Under the pieces are notes generated by a model that was not told the DNA's origin, searched no databases, and was given only the letters and a program-made list of their open reading frames with translations. From Streptomyces daqingensis (lineage in GTDB: Bacteria; Actinomycetota; Actinomycetes; Streptomycetales; Streptomycetaceae), in assembly GCF_014645895.1 (NCBI RefSeq), contig NZ_BMMP01000002.1:310001-374000 (forward strand): a DNA stretch of 64,000 nt. Direction: 5' to 3'. Positions 37,294-45,853 of this stretch are shown in pieces (position 1 is the first letter of the stretch; every line of letters begins with the position of its first letter). Made by a program: the position numbers and the translations under genes.

Positions 37294-38325
37294 TCAGCCC
37301 CCGGTCCTCTTCAGCGACCGCAGATGGGCTGCGGACCGGCGTGCCGTCCTGAAGGAGTCGGCCGGATTGTCGTGCTCCACCTGCCAGTTGTGGTTGCGGC
37401 CGCCCCGCGCACGGGTGACCTTCCCGATGAACCGCCGGTAGTCGATGTCCCCGTCGCCGACGTCGACCATGCGGTAGCCGTCCTCCGACGTCTCGTCGTG
37501 CTCCCCGTCCTTGACGTGGAAGAGGGGGTAGCGCTCCGGCTGCGCCAGCACGTACTCGACCGGCTCGAAGGGGGCGGGCTTTCCGTCGGGACGGACGCTG
37601 AAGCGGTACTTGCCCGCGAACGCCCAGTAGATGTCCATCTCCAGGTACACCAGCTCCGGATCGGTCTCCGCGAGGAGGACGTCGTACAGGCGCACGTCCG
37701 GCCGGTCCTCGGCGAAGCCGAACTCCATCTGGTGGTTGTGCTGGTAGAACTTCAGGCCGCGTCGCCTCGCGGCCGCGCCGTACCGGTTGAAGTCCTCCGC
37801 GGCGCGCTTCCACGCGTCGACGGTCCTGCCGTACCGGTCGGGACCGGCGGCGGTTCCCACATGGGGCAGGCCGAGTTCGGCGGCGTCGTCGAGCACCTTC
37901 TCCAGCTGCGTGTCGAAGGTGTAGTCGTCCGGGTCGTCGGAGTAGTAGCCGACGTGGCTGCCGATGCCGCGCAGCCCGTACTCCCGCAGCAGACGCCGCA
38001 GCTGCGCCAGCGAGATGTCTCCTGTGCCCTGGGTGTAGCCGGCGAACTCGACCTGCTCGTAGCTGTGCCGGGACAGCTCCTCGAAGACGGCGGCGAAGCC
38101 CAGGGACTGGACCTTGTCGCGGAGCGTGTAGAGCTGGATGCCGAGGCGGCCCTTCGGCAGCAGGGGGCCGCACCGCCCCGCGTCCGCCGCCGAGGGCGCG
38201 GCCGCCTGCGCGGTGCCCGCGCCGGCGCCGAGCAGCGAGGCGGCGGCCGCCCCTGCGGCGACGCCCAGGAAGCCGCGGCGGCGCAGGCGGTGTACGAGTT
38301 CGGGGTCGTGGGGTGTGCTTCTCAT
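37294..38325 (-). CDS. Tat-exported sugar phosphate isomerase/epimerase-like TIM barrel protein
   Basis: 343 residues. A twin-arginine signal is clear: LRRRGFLGVAAGAAAASLLG, with likely cleavage after AQA near residue 41. The mature part is a xylose-isomerase-like TIM barrel with GIQLYTLRDKVQSLGFAAVF, YEQVEFAGYTQG, GLKFYQHNHQMEF, VYLEMDIYWAF and PLFHVKDGEHD, giving metal-binding His, Glu and Asp. Family members epimerise or cleave sugars and keto-sugars, and the Tat route implies a folded metalloprotein outside the membrane. It overlaps the preceding gene by 4 bp (ATGA) and ends the operon. Confidence 0.88.
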   Translation of the reverse strand: MRSTPHDPELVHRLRRRGFLGVAAGAAAASLLGAGAGTAQAAAPSAADAGRCGPLLPKGRLGIQLYTLRDKVQSLGFAAVFEELSRHSYEQVEFAGYTQGTGDISLAQLRRLLREYGLRGIGSHVGYYSDDPDDYTFDTQLEKVLDDAAELGLPHVGTAAGPDRYGRTVDAWKRAAEDFNRYGAAARRRGLKFYQHNHQMEFGFAEDRPDVRLYDVLLAETDPELVYLEMDIYWAFAGKYRFSVRPDGKPAPFEPVEYVLAQPERYPLFHVKDGEHDETSEDGYRMVDVGDGDIDYRRFIGKVTRARGGRNHNWQVEHDNPADSFRTARRSAAHLRSLKRTGG

Positions 38326-39710
38326 GTGGGCTCTCCCAGAGCGAGGTCGACGAGCAGGGACTTGATCTCGGTTGCGGCGAGGGCGCCGTCGGCGGCACCG
38401 GGCCGGGAGCAGATGAACACCGGTCCCTCGTCGGTGCTTTCGGGGAGCCGGCCGTGGCTGCCGCGTACCGGTGACGGGTCGAGCGGGACGACGGCCATGC
38501 GGTAGCGCATGCCGGTCTTCTTCCGTGCCAGCGCGGTCGCGGCGCGCAGCCGCACGTACGGGTCGCGCGGGTCCATGAACAGCTCGGCCGGGTCGTAGCC
38601 CGGCTTGCGGTGGATCTCCACGAGCCGGGCGAAGTCGGGTGCCCGGGCGTCGTCGAGCCAGTAGTAGTAGGTGAACCAGGCGCCGGGCTCGGCGACGGCG
38701 ACGAGTTCGCCGGAGCGCGGATGGTCCAGTCCGTGGTCCTTCTTGCCGCGCTCGTCGAGCACTTGGCCGATGCCCTCCAGCCCTTCGAGGGCGTCGCGGA
38801 CGGAGGGCAGGTCGGCGGGGTCGCGTACGTAGACGTGCGCGATCTGGTGGTCGGCGACGGCGAACGCCCGCGACGTCGTGGGGTCCAGGTACTCCATGCC
38901 CTCCTGGGTGTGCACCTCCAGCAGCCCGGCCCGGCGCAGGGCGCGGTTGACGTCGACGGTGCGGTCCACTGCGGTGATGCCGTACTCGGAGAGCACGACG
39001 ACGGTGCGGCGCTCGGCGCGGGCGTCGTCGAGCAACGGCGCGAGTACGGCGTCGAGTTCGGCCGCGGCCCGGTGGGAGCGCGGGTCGTCGGGCCCGTACC
39101 GCTGGAGGTCGTAGTCGAGGTGCGGGACGTAGGTGAGGACGAGGTCGGGACGGCGGGTGCGCATCAGGTGCCGCGTGGCGCCGGTGATCCACCGGGACGA
39201 GGCGATGCCGGCTCCCGGGCCCCAGAACTGGAAGAGGGGGAACGTGCCCAGTTCCCCGGTGAGTTCGTCGTGCAGGTCCGGGGGGCGGGTGTAGCAGTCG
39301 GGCTCCTTGCGGCCGTCGGCGTAGTAGACGGGGCGCGGGGTGACGGTCCAGTCCGTGCCGGCCCCCATCGCGTACCACCAGCAGACGTTGGCGACGGTGT
39401 AGCCGGGGTGCCGGGCCCGGGCCGCGTCCCAGAGCTTCTCGCCGCCGACGAGCGCGTTGTGCTGGCGCCACAGCAGCACCTCCCCCAGTTCGCGGAAGTA
39501 CCAGCCGTTTCCGACGATGCCGTGGCCGGAGGGCTCCAGGCCCGTGAGGAACGTGGACTGGGCCGCGCAGGTGACGGCGGGCAGCACGGTGCCGAGCGGC
39601 ACGTGCGTGCCCTCCCCGGCGAGAGCGCTCAGGGCGGGCATGTGCGTCAGAAGCCGGGGGGTGAGCCCGACGACGTCGAGGACGAGCAGCGGCTGCGGTT
39701 CCTGCGTCAC
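38322..39710 (-). CDS. Alkaline phosphatase superfamily (nucleotide pyrophosphatase-like) protein
   Basis: 462 residues from GTG 39710. An N-terminal metal Asp D12 lies in LLVLDVVGLTP. The nucleophile region is TVLPAVTCAAQSTFLTG (T47). The HLDYDLQRYG segment is at 198-206. The usual SDHG metal motif reads SEYG at 241-244, so the metal site departs from the canonical phosphodiesterase pattern. There is no signal peptide. It likely cleaves a phosphate ester of a cluster intermediate, but activity is uncertain. It overlaps both neighbours by 4 bp. Confidence 0.85.
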   Translation of the reverse strand: MTQEPQPLLVLDVVGLTPRLLTHMPALSALAGEGTHVPLGTVLPAVTCAAQSTFLTGLEPSGHGIVGNGWYFRELGEVLLWRQHNALVGGEKLWDAARARHPGYTVANVCWWYAMGAGTDWTVTPRPVYYADGRKEPDCYTRPPDLHDELTGELGTFPLFQFWGPGAGIASSRWITGATRHLMRTRRPDLVLTYVPHLDYDLQRYGPDDPRSHRAAAELDAVLAPLLDDARAERRTVVVLSEYGITAVDRTVDVNRALRRAGLLEVHTQEGMEYLDPTTSRAFAVADHQIAHVYVRDPADLPSVRDALEGLEGIGQVLDERGKKDHGLDHPRSGELVAVAEPGAWFTYYYWLDDARAPDFARLVEIHRKPGYDPAELFMDPRDPYVRLRAATALARKKTGMRYRMAVVPLDPSPVRGSHGRLPESTDEGPVFICSRPGAADGALAATEIKSLLVDLALGEPT

Positions 39711-40885
39711 GGCAGCTCCTTGAGGCCGAGGTCGATGAGCATCTCGCGGGCGGCGTCCAGCTCCGCGGCGATGCCGTCGGCCAACTGGGCGCGGGTGCGG
39801 GGTCGTTGGCCCTCGGGGAGGGCCTGCCATGTGTAGGTCTCCACCTCCAGGTGGCGCGTGAGCGGCACGGGTCCGCCGACGAGCCGTCCCAGGGCCGAGC
39901 GCAGCACGTCGAGCGTGGAGCTCAGCGGCGCCGGGGGCGGCGCGTGCAGCGGCATGTGGAAGTGGGACCTCCAGGGAACGCCGGGGGGCAGGGCCCCGGG
40001 CCGGAGCGCTTCGCCGAGGTCGTCCACGGCGAGTACGCCGGCGTCCGTACCGGCCCGGGTCTGGTGCAGGAAGCGGGGTTCGGCGAAGGCGGAGAGCGCC
40101 TCCAACGTGCCCTCCTCATCGGGACATTCGGCGTGCAGCGCGGCGGACAGCTGGCACTTGACGACGGGTACGTGGGCGGCGGAGAGAGCGGCGAGCGCCC
40201 CCTCGGGGTCCTCGAACTGCGTCGCCAGATGGCAGGTGTCGACGCACACCCCCACCCGGTGCGGCGGCGGCGCTCCGGGCCCGGTGAGCGCCGCCACGGC
40301 GTCGTCCGTAGTCTCGACGGTGCATCCGGGTTCCGGTTCGATTCCCACGCGGATGCTGCGGCCCGTCAGCTCCTCCAGCGCGTCCAGCCGCCCGGCGAGG
40401 GCGCCGAGGGCGTCGAGGGCGGTGCGGCGGCGCTCCGCGGTGAAGCCGGTCCGCCATGCCAGCGGCAGGGTCGAGACGGTGCCCTCGACCGCGTCATCGG
40501 GCAGCAGCGCCGTCAGCAGCCGCGCCAGGTCCGTGGTGTGCTCCAGCCGTTCCGGCTCCGTCCAGTCCGGCCTGTAGACGCGGTACTTGACGTGCTGGTC
40601 CCCGAAGCCCCGGTAGGGGAAGCCGTTGAGCGTCACCACTTCCAGGCCGCGCCGGTCGAGTTCGCCGCGCAGCGAACGCAGCGCCGCCGGGTCGGCGGTG
40701 AGCGCGCGGGCCGCGTCCCTGGCGAGCCAGAGGCCGATGCCGAGCCGGTCGCGGTGCAGCCTGCGCCGCACGGGTTCGGCGTACTCGCGCAGCTGGTCCA
40801 CGACTCCGGCGAGGTCTTCGGCGGCGTGCACGTTGGTGCAGTAGGCGAGGTGGACGGTCGTACCGTCGGGATGGCGGAAGCGCAC
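39707..40885 (-). CDS. EboE-like metabolite traffic protein
   Basis: 392 residues. The N-terminus HLAYCTNVHAAEDLAGVVDQ and then GLEVVTLNGFPYRGFGDQHV, VKYRVYRPDW and VGVCVDTCHLATQFEDPEGA are hallmarks of the EboE TIM-barrel family. In algae and bacteria ebo operons are linked to export or maturation of a small secondary metabolite, but the reaction is not known. The C-terminal HLEVETYTWQALPEGQR is typical. The gene is coupled by 4-bp overlap to the phosphatase-like gene and lies 15 bp after the TatD-like gene. Confidence 0.88.
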   Translation of the reverse strand: MRFRHPDGTTVHLAYCTNVHAAEDLAGVVDQLREYAEPVRRRLHRDRLGIGLWLARDAARALTADPAALRSLRGELDRRGLEVVTLNGFPYRGFGDQHVKYRVYRPDWTEPERLEHTTDLARLLTALLPDDAVEGTVSTLPLAWRTGFTAERRRTALDALGALAGRLDALEELTGRSIRVGIEPEPGCTVETTDDAVAALTGPGAPPPHRVGVCVDTCHLATQFEDPEGALAALSAAHVPVVKCQLSAALHAECPDEEGTLEALSAFAEPRFLHQTRAGTDAGVLAVDDLGEALRPGALPPGVPWRSHFHMPLHAPPPAPLSSTLDVLRSALGRLVGGPVPLTRHLEVETYTWQALPEGQRPRTRAQLADGIAAELDAAREMLIDLGLKELP

Positions 40886-40900
40886 GATGTCCGGCCTCCC

Positions 40901-41764
40901 TCATTCCCCGCCGCGCAGGATGGAGTTGCCCTCGTGGGTCGTGGGCGGTGCTCCCGACTGCGGTGCGGCGGCGTCGAGTTCGAGCCGGCCGCTCTGCCCG
41001 TAGAAAGCCACCGGGTTGCGCCAGAGCACCTGGTCGACCTCGTCGTCGGTGAAGCCCGCGTCGAGCATGGCGTCGCCCACGGCGCGGGTCTTCAGGGGGT
41101 CGCTGCGCCCCCAGTCGGCCGCGGAGTTGACGAGCACGCGGGCCGTTCCGTGCAGGCGCAGCAGCCGCACCATGCGGTGCTCGTCCATCTTGGTGTCGGG
41201 GTAGATCGAGAAGCCGAGCCAGCAGCCCGAGGCGGCGGCCGCGTCGACGGTCGTCTCGTTGAGGTGGTCCAGCAGCACGCGTTCGGGCGGCAGCCCCGAC
41301 TCGCGCAGCACGTCGAGCGTGCGGGCGAGGCCCGCGGCCTTGTCCCTGTGCGGCGTGTGGACGAGGGCCGGGAGGCCGTGCTCGGCGGCGAGTTGGAGCT
41401 GGGCGGCGAGCGCGGTGTCCTCGACCGGCGTCATCGAGTCGTAGCCGATCTCGCCCACCGCCACGACGCCGTCCTTGGCCAGGTAGCGGGGCAGCTCCTC
41501 CAGCACGGGCACGCAGCGCGGGTCGCCGGCCTCCTTGGGGTTGAGGGCGATGGTGCAGTGGTGGGCGATGCCGTGCTGGGCGGCGCGGAAGGGCTCCCAG
41601 CCCAGCAGTGAGTCGAAGTAGTCGTAGAAGGAGCCGGGCGAGGTGCGCGGCTGGCCCAGCCAGAAGGACGGCTCGACGACGGCTCGTACACCCGCCTCGT
41701 ACATGGCGGTGTAGTCGTCGGTGGTCCGCGAGGTCATGTGGATGTGCGGGTCGAAGATGCGCAT
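40901..41764 (-). CDS. TatD-family metal-dependent hydrolase (EboB-like)
   Basis: 287 residues, amidohydrolase TIM barrel. Metal ligands appear as RIFDPHIHM (D5, H7, H9), the Glu of VVAVGEIGYDSM, the His of LVHTPHRDK, the His of LLDHLNETT and the Asp of NSAADWGRSDP. TatD proteins hydrolyse nucleic acid ends or other phosphoesters, and the ebo-type members have unknown substrates. The ATG overlaps the eboA-like stop by one base (TGATG). The gap of 15 bp to eboE keeps them in one transcript. Confidence 0.87.
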   Translation of the reverse strand: MRIFDPHIHMTSRTTDDYTAMYEAGVRAVVEPSFWLGQPRTSPGSFYDYFDSLLGWEPFRAAQHGIAHHCTIALNPKEAGDPRCVPVLEELPRYLAKDGVVAVGEIGYDSMTPVEDTALAAQLQLAAEHGLPALVHTPHRDKAAGLARTLDVLRESGLPPERVLLDHLNETTVDAAAASGCWLGFSIYPDTKMDEHRMVRLLRLHGTARVLVNSAADWGRSDPLKTRAVGDAMLDAGFTDDEVDQVLWRNPVAFYGQSGRLELDAAAPQSGAPPTTHEGNSILRGGE

Positions 41765-42597
41765 CAGATCTCCTCGGGCGGCTGCGGGGCGGCTTCTGCG
41801 GGGGCGGGGGTCTCCCGTGATTCGGGGGTGCGCGCAGGACCTTCGGGGGCGTGGGCGGGGGTTACGGCGATGTCCAGGACGTGGTGCAGGTCTTCGGGTA
41901 CCTGGCGCCCGGCCTCGCTGCGTTCGTGTGCGAAGTCGCGGAGCATGCGCGCCAGTTCGCCGTCCCCGCGGGCACGCTCCGCCAGCCCGGCGACCGCCTG
42001 GAGCGGCACTCCGCTGAACAGGCACTTCAGTACGGCGTGCCGCCAGCCGTGCGCGTCGAGGTGCACGGCGGCGTACGGGCCGACCGCCGCGGCGACGAGA
42101 CCGGTGTCGTTGGCGCGCAGCGCGTCCTCGACGAGGGGGAGGCACCCGGCCGGTGCGGCGAGCTGAAGGTGCGGCAAGGCGTTCAGTACCGCCGTGCGCT
42201 CCGCTGCGGTGCCCTGCCGGTAGAGGCGGGTGAGGGTGGCGGTGCCCGCCCGTGCGGCGTGCAGCAGCAGCACGCGGACGTCGCCGGCCGCGTGGCGTCC
42301 GCAGTGCCGTCCGGCCGAGGCGAAATGGCGCTCCCACGCGGCCGTTCCGGTGTCGGCGGACGTGGCGGCTCCGGGGTCCGCGGACACGGGCTCTCCCGCG
42401 GGCGATGCGGACACCGCCGCGGACGCCGCCGCGTCGGCCAGCGCCCGGCGCAGCCAATCCGCCCGGGCTTCGTCGAGCCGCGCCTCGACACGTGCCCGGA
42501 CCTCCTCGGGCGGCAGCGGGGCGGGACTGACGGGACGCCGCTCGGCGGGGCCGTCGTCTCCGGATCGCGGAAGGGCCGGTTCGGCGGGGTTCAGCAT
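41764..42597 (-). CDS. EboA domain-containing protein
   Basis: 277 residues. The helical core has DARADWLRRAL near residue 45, then RTAVLNALPHLQL, DALRANDTGLVAAAVGPYAA and HGWRHAVLKCLFSGVPLQAV, which identify EboA. The N- and C-terminal tails are Pro/Ala/Glu-rich (for example APAEAAPQPPEEI). EboA has no known chemistry and may be a scaffold for the pathway. It has a GGAGGG ribosome site and overlaps the upstream TIM-barrel gene by 7 bp. Confidence 0.85.
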   Translation of the reverse strand: MLNPAEPALPRSGDDGPAERRPVSPAPLPPEEVRARVEARLDEARADWLRRALADAAASAAVSASPAGEPVSADPGAATSADTGTAAWERHFASAGRHCGRHAAGDVRVLLLHAARAGTATLTRLYRQGTAAERTAVLNALPHLQLAAPAGCLPLVEDALRANDTGLVAAAVGPYAAVHLDAHGWRHAVLKCLFSGVPLQAVAGLAERARGDGELARMLRDFAHERSEAGRQVPEDLHHVLDIAVTPAHAPEGPARTPESRETPAPAEAAPQPPEEI

Positions 42598-43490
42598 GGG
42601 GGCGATCCCTCCTCGGGGAGACCGGACTGCCTGCGGGCGGCCTTCTCCGCCTCTTCGAGGAAGCGCAGCGAGTCGCGGGCGCGGTCGGGACCGGCGTGCG
42701 AGTCCCGGGGCAGCTCCACGGTGACGAGCCCGGCGTATCCGCTCTCGTGGAGCGCGGCCAGCACCGGCGGCACGTCCATCTCCCCCTCACCGAACGGGAG
42801 ATGCTCGTGAACGCCGCGCCGCATGTCCTCGATCTGCACGTGCCGCAGCCATGGCGCGGCCGAACGGACGCACTCCGGCGGGGACTCGTCCTCCAGGCAG
42901 AGGCAGTGCCCGAGGTCGAGGGTGAGTCCGAGGCCGTCGGGCTCGCCGAGGGTCGTACGCAGCCGATGGAACGCCCCCAAGTCGCCCAGCAGGTGGCCCG
43001 GTTCGGGTTCGACGGCGAGCGGCACCCCGGTCGCGTCGGCGGCGCTGAGCAGCGCGCTGACCCCGTCGGCGAAGCGCGGCCACGCGGTGTGCGGATCGGC
43101 GCCCTCGGGCAGGACGCCGCTGAAGAAGTGCGTGGCGTGCGCGCCCAGATCGGCTGCGACGCGTACGGCCTTCAGCAGCAACTCCAGCCGTGCGCCGCGG
43201 TTCTCGGGGTCCGGGTCGAGCAGGGTGGGGCCGTGCTTCCGGCGGGGGTCGAGCACGTAGCGGGCGCCTGTCTCGACGGTGACGGACAGGCCGTACCGGT
43301 CGAGTGCCCGTGCCACGGCGGCGGTCCGGCGCGGCAGGTCGCGGGCGAGCGGATCCAGGTGCATGTGGTCGAGGGTCAGGCCGACGCCGTCGTATCCGAG
43401 GTCGGCGAGCAGCGCCAAGGCGTCATCGAGCCGCAGGTCGGCGAGTCCGTTGGTGCCGTAGGCGTAGCGCAGCCGTGTGGAGCCGCTCAT
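42591..43490 (-). CDS. Sugar phosphate isomerase/epimerase (xylose isomerase-like TIM barrel)
   Basis: 299 residues. The AP-endonuclease-2 type barrel has RYAYGTNGLADLRLDDALAL, GLTLDHMHLDPLAR, PLAVEPEPGHLLGDLGAFHR (metal Glu), GLTLDLGHCLCL and RHVQIEDMRRGVHEHLPF. It is predicted to epimerise or isomerise a sugar or cyclitol intermediate using a divalent metal, with the ebo clusters' second TIM barrel as the closest analogue. It overlaps the UbiA gene by 4 bp and the eboA-like gene by 7 bp. Confidence 0.87.
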   Translation of the reverse strand: MSGSTRLRYAYGTNGLADLRLDDALALLADLGYDGVGLTLDHMHLDPLARDLPRRTAAVARALDRYGLSVTVETGARYVLDPRRKHGPTLLDPDPENRGARLELLLKAVRVAADLGAHATHFFSGVLPEGADPHTAWPRFADGVSALLSAADATGVPLAVEPEPGHLLGDLGAFHRLRTTLGEPDGLGLTLDLGHCLCLEDESPPECVRSAAPWLRHVQIEDMRRGVHEHLPFGEGEMDVPPVLAALHESGYAGLVTVELPRDSHAGPDRARDSLRFLEEAEKAARRQSGLPEEGSPPC

Positions 43491-44374
43491 GTGGGGCTGA
43501 CCTTCCGTGAGAGCCGCCCGGCCAGGGGCAGCAGGGCCATCAGCGCGGCGGCGGTGCCGGGGCGGGCGGCGCGGGCCGCGAGAGCCGCCTGGAGCGGGAT
43601 CGTGGCCCTGATGCCGCCGCCGACCGCGCGCTGCAGCAGCTGCGGCGAGGGGTTCAGCGCGGCGTGTGCGAAGGGCCTGGCGGCAGCGGTGCCGTAGGCG
43701 GCGGCGAAGACAGCCGGCACACGGCCGGTGCGCCCCGTGGCGGTAGCCACCGCTGTCGTCGCGCCGAGCGCCGCCAGCGGTACCGCGGCGGGCGCGCCGA
43801 GCGTCTCGTGGCGGGACACGGCCGTCACCGCGTACGTGTGCGCGCCGAGCAGTGCGGCGCTGCCCGCGACCGCCCCGCGCCGCCGCGCGCCTTCCGCGGG
43901 GCAGGCGCCGTGCGTCGCCACTGCTCCCAGCACCAGGTCGAGGGCGCGGGCGGCCGCCATCCCGGCCGGGCCGAACGGGGTGTGCTTCAGCCGCATGTCG
44001 TACGCCCAGACCGTGCCCGCGAGCGCTGTCGCCGTCAGCAGCGCCGGGCGGCCCGCCGCCGCCGCGAGCCGCAGCCCCGCTGCCGTCAGCACCACGGAGG
44101 CGGCCAGCGCGGCGGCGGGGGCGATCCGGCCGGAGGGCAGCGGCCTGCCGGGCCGTTCGACTGCGTCGGTCTCCCGGTCGGAATAGTCGTTGAGGGTCAT
44201 GCCCGCCTCGTACAGGCACAGGGACGCGCCCATGGCCGCCAGCGTCCCCCGGTTGGCCCGCTGCCCGCATGCCGCTGCACCGGCGAGTGCGTCGCCCGGA
44301 ACGCTGAACACGGCGGACACACGCAGCAGTTGCGCCCAGTCCGCGGCGCGGCCGAACGGCCGCCCGCTCCTCAT
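43487..44374 (-). CDS. UbiA-family prenyltransferase (SCO3242/EboC type)
   Basis: 295 residues with 8-9 hydrophobic helices. The prenyl-diphosphate motif NDYSDRETD (N62, D63, D66, D70) followed by AVERPGRPLPSG is intact; the second Asp-rich region is reduced to WAYDMRLKHTPFG. UbiA proteins transfer an isoprenoid chain to a polar acceptor at the membrane. The partner inositol-phosphate synthase and TIM barrels suggest a cyclitol acceptor, which is inferred. It overlaps both neighbours by 4 bp (ATGA). Confidence 0.88.
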   Translation of the reverse strand: MRSGRPFGRAADWAQLLRVSAVFSVPGDALAGAAACGQRANRGTLAAMGASLCLYEAGMTLNDYSDRETDAVERPGRPLPSGRIAPAAALAASVVLTAAGLRLAAAAGRPALLTATALAGTVWAYDMRLKHTPFGPAGMAAARALDLVLGAVATHGACPAEGARRRGAVAGSAALLGAHTYAVTAVSRHETLGAPAAVPLAALGATTAVATATGRTGRVPAVFAAAYGTAAARPFAHAALNPSPQLLQRAVGGGIRATIPLQAALAARAARPGTAAALMALLPLAGRLSRKVSPT

Positions 44375-45522
44375 GCGCCCGCCCGGAGGCGGCCGGCGAG
44401 CCCGAGCAGCGCTCGCCACTGCTCGGGCAGGGCGCTCGGACCGCTGTCGGGGTCCTTGAAGTAGAAGCCGAGTCCGTCGACGGGGCCGCTCGTCCCCGTC
44501 TCGTGCGCGCGGGCGAGGAGGCGGACGAGGTCGAGGACGAGCGGCGCGGCGAGTGCCGAGTCGCAGCCCTGCCAGATCGTCTGGAGCACCATGCGGGAAC
44601 CGAGGAAGCCGTCGAAGGCGACGTGGTCCCAGGCGGTCTTCCAGTCGCCGAGGGCGGGGACGTCGTCGATGTGCAGTTGACCTTCAGGGAGTCGGCCGAG
44701 GCTGTCGGCGAGGACACGTTCCTTGCCGGAGTTCTTCGCCGCGGCGGCGCCGGGGTCGGCGAGGGCGGCGCCGTCGCCCCCTCCGAGGAGGTTGGTGCCC
44801 GACCACGCGCGTACGGGCAGGGCCCGCTGCGCGAACATGGGGGCCAGCACCGAACGCAGCAGCGTCTGCCCCGTCTTGCCGTCGCGGCCCGCGTACGGCA
44901 GGCCCGACGCGCGCGCCTCCTCCGCGAGCGCCGGGTGGTGAAGTCCCGTGGACGGCGTGAAGTTGACGTACGGGCAGCCCGCCCGCAGAGCGGCCGCCGC
45001 GTAGCGGGAGCTGGGCGGCAGCGCCGCCTCGTCCGCCGCAGGAGCCCCCTCGGTGGAGGCGACGTTGACGACCACGGTGCGGGCGAGGCCGTTGGCCCGG
45101 CTGAAGGCGGAGATGTCGGCGGCGAGGGAGGCGATGGCCTCGTCCTCCTCGCGCGGATCCTCCGAGGTCGCCGGGGTGCCGGGACGTATGCAGGCGTCCG
45201 CCGCGCCGAGTTCGGCGTGCAGGGCGGCCGGGAGGCCGTGCGGCAGCACGCCGGCCGCGACGAGTTGCTCGGCGCGCTTCGGCAGCGGGCAGGACGCGGT
45301 GTCGTGGCCGCCGAAGACGAGACGCTCCAGCGGCGGGAGGCCGCAGTCGCTGAAGGCGCCGGTCTCGGTGACCATGCCGGTGGGCGGATGCATCCCGGCC
45401 GCGACGGCGGCGCATCCGGCGATGGCGGTGGTGGCGACGGAACCGCGGGCACCGACGAGCCATACGCCGGTGCGGGCGCCGTCGGGAGCGGAAGCGTGCT
45501 GCTCGGGTCGCTCTGTGGTCAC
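44371..45522 (-). CDS. Inositol-3-phosphate synthase family protein
   Basis: 383 residues. GTG 45522 is chosen because GGAGG lies 6 bp upstream. The NAD-binding loop reads TGVWLVGARGSVATTAIAGC. Family residues continue with YVNFTPSTGLHHPA, RDGKTGQTLLRSVLAPMF, the Asn-rich AWSGTNLLGGGDGAAL, and QLHIDDVPALGDWKTAWDHV. The enzyme cyclises glucose-6-phosphate to myo-inositol-3-phosphate with NAD+. First in the Ebo-like operon, it occupies the place of EboD, another sugar-phosphate cyclase, in classical ebo clusters. The product may therefore be a modified cyclitol. Confidence 0.88.
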   Translation of the reverse strand: MTTERPEQHASAPDGARTGVWLVGARGSVATTAIAGCAAVAAGMHPPTGMVTETGAFSDCGLPPLERLVFGGHDTASCPLPKRAEQLVAAGVLPHGLPAALHAELGAADACIRPGTPATSEDPREEDEAIASLAADISAFSRANGLARTVVVNVASTEGAPAADEAALPPSSRYAAAALRAGCPYVNFTPSTGLHHPALAEEARASGLPYAGRDGKTGQTLLRSVLAPMFAQRALPVRAWSGTNLLGGGDGAALADPGAAAAKNSGKERVLADSLGRLPEGQLHIDDVPALGDWKTAWDHVAFDGFLGSRMVLQTIWQGCDSALAAPLVLDLVRLLARAHETGTSGPVDGLGFYFKDPDSGPSALPEQWRALLGLAGRLRAGA

Positions 45523-45853
45523 GGCCTGCCTCCGTGGTGAGGGGGTGAGGGGGACTTCTGCCGAGGGTTCGAGTCGATGGGCCGGCGGCGTGCCGGCGTG
45601 TCCGGACGGCGGGAGCCGGGCGACGGGTCGTCGGGGCGGCCGGGCGCCGCGGCGCTGCCGGAGGGGCGGGAGTCGCGAGCGAGGGGGCAACGTTGTCGGT
45701 GGGCGGCGGGAAGGAGTCGGCGTTCTCCTCCCCGCCGCCTGCCCGGTGCCCACGGCCCCCCTCGGGCCGCGGGACGCCGGGCGGGCGAGCCGCTGGCTGC
45801 GGCTCGTCGTCCGGCGTGCGCCGGACGGGTCTCCACGTGCGTCGGGCCGTGCG
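45523..45853. other. 331-bp promoter region of the Ebo-like operon
   Basis: Very GC-rich, with no supported gene. It separates the secreted sugar-oxidation pair from the eight-gene operon, which therefore probably has its own promoter here. Confidence 0.5.

Noticed and set aside
42591..45452. A single 953-codon minus-strand gene
   Set aside because: Only its last 299 codons have family similarity (TIM barrel). The rest is an out-of-frame reading of the UbiA and inositol-phosphate synthase genes.
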